This document shows positions 21,011-24,807 of a stretch of 24,807 nucleotides of DNA, piece by piece (the first letter of the stretch is position 1; every line of letters begins with the position of its first letter). The notes under the pieces are model-generated. The model worked only from the letters and a program-made list of their open reading frames with translations, made no database searches and had not been told where the DNA came from. The stretch covers positions 1-24,807 of the forward strand of contig JADRCO010000907.1 of assembly GCA_021464525.1 (NCBI GenBank), given 5' to 3'. A program made the position numbers and the translations under genes. The stretch comes from Rhizophagus sp. LPA8_4_AMF (lineage: Eukaryota; Glomeromycota; Glomeromycetes; Glomerales; Glomeraceae).

Positions 21011-21045
21011 AGTCAGGCCCATGTGAAACGCAGGTACCCAGCTAG
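21011..21045 (+). mobile_element. Helitron-type 3' terminus
   Basis: An imperfect hairpin, CCCATGT-GAA-ACGCAGG (21018-21034), is followed after 7 bases by CTAG (21042-21045) and then T. A GC-rich hairpin a few bases before CTRR, with insertion between A and T, defines Helitron 3' ends. The mismatched pairs would be restored by C/G at CpG-type positions, consistent with an older, decayed copy. The 5' TC terminus and any Rep/helicase gene were not identified, so the length of the element to the left is unknown; it may be non-autonomous. Confidence 0.65.
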
Positions 21046-21139
21046 TAATTTTATAAAAAAACATTTTCGCACTTTTTTTAATAAAAAAGTTGCAAAATGG
21101 TTAGTTAAAGTATCAGTCAAACAGTCAGTCAATACTAAA

Positions 21140-21282
21140 GCGCATTATTAAAACATTATTAAGCATTATTAAAGCATTGTTTAACTACTGCTTAACTACA
21201 TAGTTGCAATGAATAAATATAGCACAGTTACCATGCATAATCATGTTTTTACAGCATGTTGTATAATGCTAAATAATAGCGC
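21140..21282. repeat. Imperfect inverted repeat with GCATTATTAA tandem words
   Basis: GCGCATTATTAAAACATTAT (from 21140) is matched imperfectly by the reverse complement of the segment ending ATAATAGCGC (21282). Inside the left arm, CATTATTAA, ACATTATTAA, GCATTATTAA and GCATTGTTTAA follow in tandem (about 21143-21185). It could be a small degenerate MITE in the 3' flank of the nuclease-like gene. No coding potential. Confidence 0.35.
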
Positions 21283-21544
21283 CTATAATTAATAGCTAAA
21301 TAACGTGACAATAGTGCAGTTTTTGCATTGTTTAATTTTTTGATATTTAACCAAAAAATTTGTTATCACTCTGAAGCATCATACATATCAATACTAATTT
21401 TTTTATCGGTTGACAATCCCACTCTATTTGTTAACCAATTTTGGTATTTCATTGCAAACAAATATAGTGGTAACATTTGGATTTAAACATGCTGGGAAAT
21501 AAATTACTTATATATAATTTTAAGAAATGAAAACTTTCTAAATC

Positions 21545-23730
21545 TTAATAATCAACAACTATCATTGTGAGGGGTGATTTTTGAGAAATCATATGCAAAA
21601 AGAGGGCCAAACCTTTCGTAAAGGTCGTTTGAAACTCCCGAAATTCATAATCTTTCCTATTGAAAGTCAGTATATAAAAAAATCGACCATCAGATAGAAA
21701 TACTGCAAATACTGGACGCAGTGGCTGCTGTTGAACAAGAATGTAGATATAATCCAACAGCTGGCCTTTATCTTCGTCAGATAAACCAGATATACTTTTT
21801 TGTTTCTTTACTTCCAAAATTGTACGGACATAAATGGGGACAAAAGCCCCTTCTACAGCATCATCATTATTAAAAACACTAATATCTGGCATATATCCTC
21901 CAAGATAAGCATTTTTATGAGTGTCCACTGCAGTTACACTCTTCCATGATGAACTTGAAACTTTCATCAGCTCGTTAAACCATGTTTGAACTACATCTTC
22001 AGCTGATTTGCTATCTGGTCTCTGATTTTTAGTTAGGTACTCTTGAACAAGTTTGGGAATTTCTGATACTTTATGGGCAGGATATAGAAGATTTTTTATG
22101 TTAGCTTGTTTAAAGTTTATACTCTTATAAACTTCAGACCGTGTTATGGAATCTATAAAATAAATAAAATGGTAAAATGAGAACAACAACCAACTCCACA
22201 TAGATATCTCCAAAATACGATCTAAAACCTGATTCAAAATCTGATTTAATAAAATTGTAATAAAAAATATCATGACTATATCAGATTTTACAGTGAATTT
22301 TCATAATATGGAACAATTTTCATTTTTACTCCTTGCCGAGTGAAAGATAAGATTTTAGAATAAAGTAAAAATTGTAAAATTATACCATTATGGAATCAGT
22401 GCTTTGAACTCTTCTGAAACTAATGGTATTTTTACCTTATTCTGAGCTTTACCGAGTTTTACCAACAAGTTTTCCGCCAAAATTTTTGCTAGGTGTCCTA
22501 ACAAAAAAAAATGGAGTACAATCTGAATCTGGTCCATTTCATTCGTATCGTATTTTTTTGAGATATTTGCGGAACTCTATTACCAATTTAAAATTAATTA
22601 ATCTTACGTGGTAACTCCATATAATCCTGCTGCTGAAGAGAGTTGTCCTCTTGACTTTGCTGCAAAATAGTATCTCTATTATTGGACTTTCTCTTTTTTG
22701 ATGGGACTGATGATGTTGTACTCTCTCCGCATCGTTTACTGCATACAACATTAGTCACGTCTTTTAAGGTAATTTGTTGTTTCCATAACTTACCTACCCT
22801 TTTAGTATCAGCCTTTACAAAAAAAAGAATAGAAGTGAGAAATAGTAGTAAAATCAAGTGAAACATATTCGCATATTTGGAACTTTGGTTTTCGTCAAAT
22901 CTAAACTGAATATAGTCAATGACAGTAAATACAACTTCAAACTCGGTTAATTTTCTAAAATTCATCTAACTTTCAAGTTAACAATTTTGTAAATACAGTA
23001 ATAGTTTACTAGATACAAGTTGAAATCTCAAAATATCATTATAAAGTTGTGTATAGATTACAAACATTGTAGATTATATTAATTACATTAAATAAAAAAG
23101 CAAACTCAATTATTATAAAAAGAAATCATAAATCGTAAAAATAAAAATATTAAAAAATTCCAAGGATGTGCGAATATGAAGGCCAGTATGGCTAGATATA
23201 GATTCATAGACACATTAACTTTTTTTTTGTATATAAAGGAAGGTACATAACGGATCTCCTTCTAGGATCCATAGACCTTTATAAAAAAAGTTGCGTTTAT
23301 GATCCACATCTAATTTGGCTACTTAGCAGAGATGCAGGGCCTCACCTCCCTACCAGGACGAACCCAATAAGGAGCGAAGAGCCTGGTAAAAAGTTACCTT
23401 GGCTTCTTACAGAGGATACAGAGCCCACCCTTGTCAGGACGAACCCTCCAAGGGGTGTAAGAAACCACCACAGTGACCATATTTCTATAGAAATTAACTA
23501 ACCTTTTTAGTACTCTGAAGTTTATTAATTTTATTATAAATTTCTGGAGAGTTTGACTTAATAGTGCCTAAAGCACTATAGAAGGCATGGTAAATCTTAT
23601 CCAAGTGATCTTCGTCACATTCATTAGCGTTAAAAGTAACGCAAGAAAAGAAATTTTCTAATGACCAAAACGCACAAGGGAAAAGGTTAAAGTATTTGGT
23701 CGCAGAAGTGGATATACTATAAGTAGCCAT
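21545..23730 (-). CDS. Spliced PD-(D/E)XK nuclease-like protein, 346 aa (3 exons)
   Basis: Exons 23730-23503, 22812-22608 and 22152-21545 join in frame (phases 0 and 1). Donors are GTTAGT and GTAAGA; acceptors are TGTAAAG and TTTATAG. The start ATG follows an in-frame TAA at 23739-23737. Residues 1-76, starting MATYSISTSATKYFNLF, look globular and helical. Residues 77-145 are polar and Gln-rich with PSKKRKS (113-119), a likely nuclear localisation signal. The C-terminal domain has E196 in a helix, PDIS (D234), LEVKK (E258-x-K260), GQLLDY (Q275) and FAVFLSDGRFFYILTF, the E/D/ExK/Q core of restriction-endonuclease-fold nucleases. Similar proteins are abundant in mycorrhizal fungi, including Crinkler-like and kinase-linked families; which subgroup is uncertain and substrate unknown. 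The splice model is inferred. Unspliced, exon 2 would gain a spurious membrane segment (from 22965) and exon 3 a hydrophobic start (from 22273). Confidence 0.8.
22382..22429. repeat. Intronic 9-bp hairpin
   Basis: ATACCATTA (22382-22390) is the exact reverse complement of TAATGGTAT (22421-22429), inside intron 2 of the nuclease-like gene. Weaker inverted similarity continues outward: GAATAAAGTAAAA near 22359 against TTTTACCTTATTC near 22429. It may be a small worn insertion. Confidence 0.4.
23317..23467. repeat. Two GC-richer ~70-bp repeats inside intron 1
   Basis: Copy A (23317-23393) and copy B (23401-23467) share GGCT.CTTA.CAGAG followed by CAGGGCC or CAGAGCCC, and then CAGGACGAACCC. They are in direct orientation, 84 bp apart, and clearly richer in GC than the surrounding intron. 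On the minus strand GGGTTCGTCCT resembles a tRNA/SINE box B, so a SINE-derived origin is possible but unproven. Neither copy lies in the proposed exons. Confidence 0.55.
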
Positions 23731-23772
23731 CCCGCTTTAAACAGGTTTGAAGAGAAAAAAGTGAAAAAGAAG

Positions 23773-23790
23773 TATTTATATATTTATATC
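23773..23790 (-). promoter_or_regulatory. Possible TATA-type element upstream of the nuclease-like gene
   Basis: The minus strand reads GATATAAATATATAAATAC about 43-60 bp before the ATG at 23730. It resembles a TATA box in position and sequence, but such words are common in DNA this AT-rich. The in-frame stop at 23739-23737 places this stretch in the 5' flank or leader. Confidence 0.25.
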
Positions 23791-23933
23791 TAATCACCAT
23801 AATAAACTTAATATTGAGATCACTGATTGATTTAAACTCAGATTCTACATCTGATAATAGTAAGCTTTTTACAATAAGACTTCGCAAGTAACACAAATAG
23901 TTATAAAAGAAATAAACTAATAATAAACTATAA

Positions 23934-24326
23934 CGAATAGTACGCCTCTCGCTGTGGATCACGCGTGCGAACAGACAGACATACCTATGTTGCATATATG
24001 CACTGCAAGGCTTATTATACAGAGATCGAGATCGAAATATAATCGCAGGTTGTACTATATTGCAAGGGAAACAGGAAGATCCACATTGTACTGTAGAAAT
24101 TTATAGAAAAACATATACGGGAACAATGGAAAGAGCATGGTATAACTCAAAACGAAATGACAAAAAAGAAGCCCACATCTCTTTGATGAAACAACTGAAT
24201 ATAACAAGAAGCATTTATCAGGGCATGAGTGTTGACTATATCTCTACTCCAATTCAACTCTGGATGAAGGAGAAGAGGTTATTTGCTTGCGATGAAAATA
24301 TTCAACTTATGTATTTACACCATTAA
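23934..24326 (+). CDS. dsRBD-like fragment or terminal exon
   Basis: The + strand is open from 23934 to the TAA at 24324-24326. The first in-frame ATG is at 24126. An upstream exon joined at CAG 24045-24047, or truncation of the gene, would explain this. The segment from about 24078 reads PHCTVEIYRKTYTG, then AWYNSKRNDKKEAHISLMKQ. It matches the second half of a double-stranded RNA-binding domain: beta strands followed by SKKxAKxxAAxxAL in the last helix, with R and D at two of the usual positions. The following residues, ending CDENIQLMYLHH, are unassigned. It is divergent from the nuclease-like gene (starts ~200-330 bp apart) and converges on the gene at 24429. Without the first half of the domain the assignment is tentative; a pseudogene is possible. 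Confidence 0.4.
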   Translation, partial: RIVRLSLWITRANRQTYLCCIYALQGLLYRDRDRNIIAGCTILQGKQEDPHCTVEIYRKTYTGTMERAWYNSKRNDKKEAHISLMKQLNITRSIYQGMSVDYISTPIQLWMKEKRLFACDENIQLMYLHH

Positions 24327-24428
24327 CTTGAAAACAAATATGATATATACACAAGATCAATGAAGATGAAAATATTAAAATTTATTATTTTACAAAGTTA
24401 TTTTAATCTCAAATCTTTAATAATTATT

Positions 24429-24807
24429 TTACATGTAGTTATTGTTATTACTATTAAATAATGACTTTAAACGCGTAAAAGCCTCATTCGTCAACGTCCA
24501 TGTTATCGTCGAATATCTTGCATGTTCACTAGCGATGTGTTGATAAAATTCTTTTGGATACTCTATAAATTGGTAACCAAAGGAATATCATGTTAACCAC
24601 AAGGTACGATATTTTAAAAAAGAAATAAATATCAAAACACAAAGCAACAATTACTGGAACCTCGAATTAGAAGAGCGTATCAAGCTAATAAAAATCGTAA
24701 TGAACAATAAAATAAAATAAATATAAAATTCACACATAAATAAAGAAATTAATTGAAGTTCGTACCATCTTCAACTTTTGCTAGATTTGTTTTTATTCCT
24801 TCCAATT
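24429..24807 (-). CDS. 3' end of a spliced gene running off the window
   Basis: Exon 24807-24766 (partial) reads LEGIKTNLAKVED and ends with one base before donor GTACGA. After a 201-bp intron with acceptor AATTTATAG, exon 24562-24429 begins with two bases that complete a Glu codon, then YPKEFYQHIASEHARYSTIT, WTLTNEAFTRLKSLFNSNNN and NYM, TAA. The phase match, clean splice sites and protein-like composition make this a real gene. Only the last ~58 residues are in the window and I do not recognise the family. It is on the same strand as the nuclease-like gene and lies upstream of it. Confidence 0.75.

Noticed and set aside
21545..22273. Stand-alone 242-codon gene starting at 22273
   Set aside because: The first 40 codons are hydrophobic, AT-driven and end at a TTTATAG acceptor. 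The exon-2 donor joins in phase at 22152.
22423..22614. 63-codon + strand frame
   Set aside because: It is antisense to intron 2 and part of exon 2 and lacks any motif.
22594..22965. A 123-codon gene starting at 22965 with a membrane segment
   Set aside because: The hydrophobic run lies upstream of a TGTAAAG acceptor and reads as translated intron. The splice model gives a phase-perfect longer protein.
23717..23995. 92-codon minus-strand frame
   Set aside because: It overlaps exon 1 of the nuclease-like gene out of frame and covers its 5' flank. Composition is not protein-like.
1..24807. tRNA, rRNA or CRISPR array
   Set aside because: No cloverleaf with A and B boxes, no rRNA core motif, and no regularly spaced identical repeats with unique spacers. 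The GAAACGTT hairpins are irregular and diverged.

Overview
The window looks like nuclear DNA of an early-diverging, very AT-rich fungus. An arbuscular mycorrhizal (Glomeromycotina-type) genome is my best inference. The reasons are a spliced gene with GT-AG introns of about 450-690 bp, a PD-(D/E)XK nuclease-type protein of the kind abundant in those genomes, many decayed transposons, and no bacterial gene packing. I cannot prove the species from sequence alone. Only the right-hand end (21.5-24.8 kb) carries coding sequence that looks intact. The other ~21 kb is a repeat and transposon graveyard.

Layout. 1-3.7 kb: two small terminal-inverted-repeat elements (157-294 and 3525-3633), a polypyrimidine tract, and a loose array of a GAAACGTT-type palindromic repeat (about 0.98-3.06 kb). 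3.7-6.6 kb: T-rich degenerate repeats, a decayed reading frame on the + strand with a zinc-finger-like end (4807-5217), and scattered GGATTATCC-like words. 7.0-16.6 kb: a long, very AT-rich tract. Its minus strand repeatedly reads as protein for 40-80 codons between stops and frameshifts. Only one piece is assigned (a Tnp2/CACTA-like transposase, 7040-7345); the rest is unidentified. A nearly perfect 143-bp tandem duplication (7612-7911) is much younger than its surroundings. 17.5-18.5 kb: a + strand coiled-coil-like fragment and a decayed Ty3/Gypsy RNase H on the minus strand. 21.0 kb: a Helitron-type 3' terminus.

Right end. Three exons on the minus strand (23730-23503, 22812-22608, 22152-21545) join in frame at both junctions to give a 346-residue protein. 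It has a helical N-terminus, a nuclear-localisation-like PSKKRKS and a C-terminal PD-(D/E)XK nuclease-like domain. Divergent from it is a + strand open frame (23934-24326) ending in a dsRBD-like segment. Converging on that fragment is the 3' end of another spliced minus-strand gene that runs off the window (24807-24429). A nuclease-like protein beside a possible dsRNA-binding fragment is suggestive of a nucleic-acid-directed role, but no functional link is shown.
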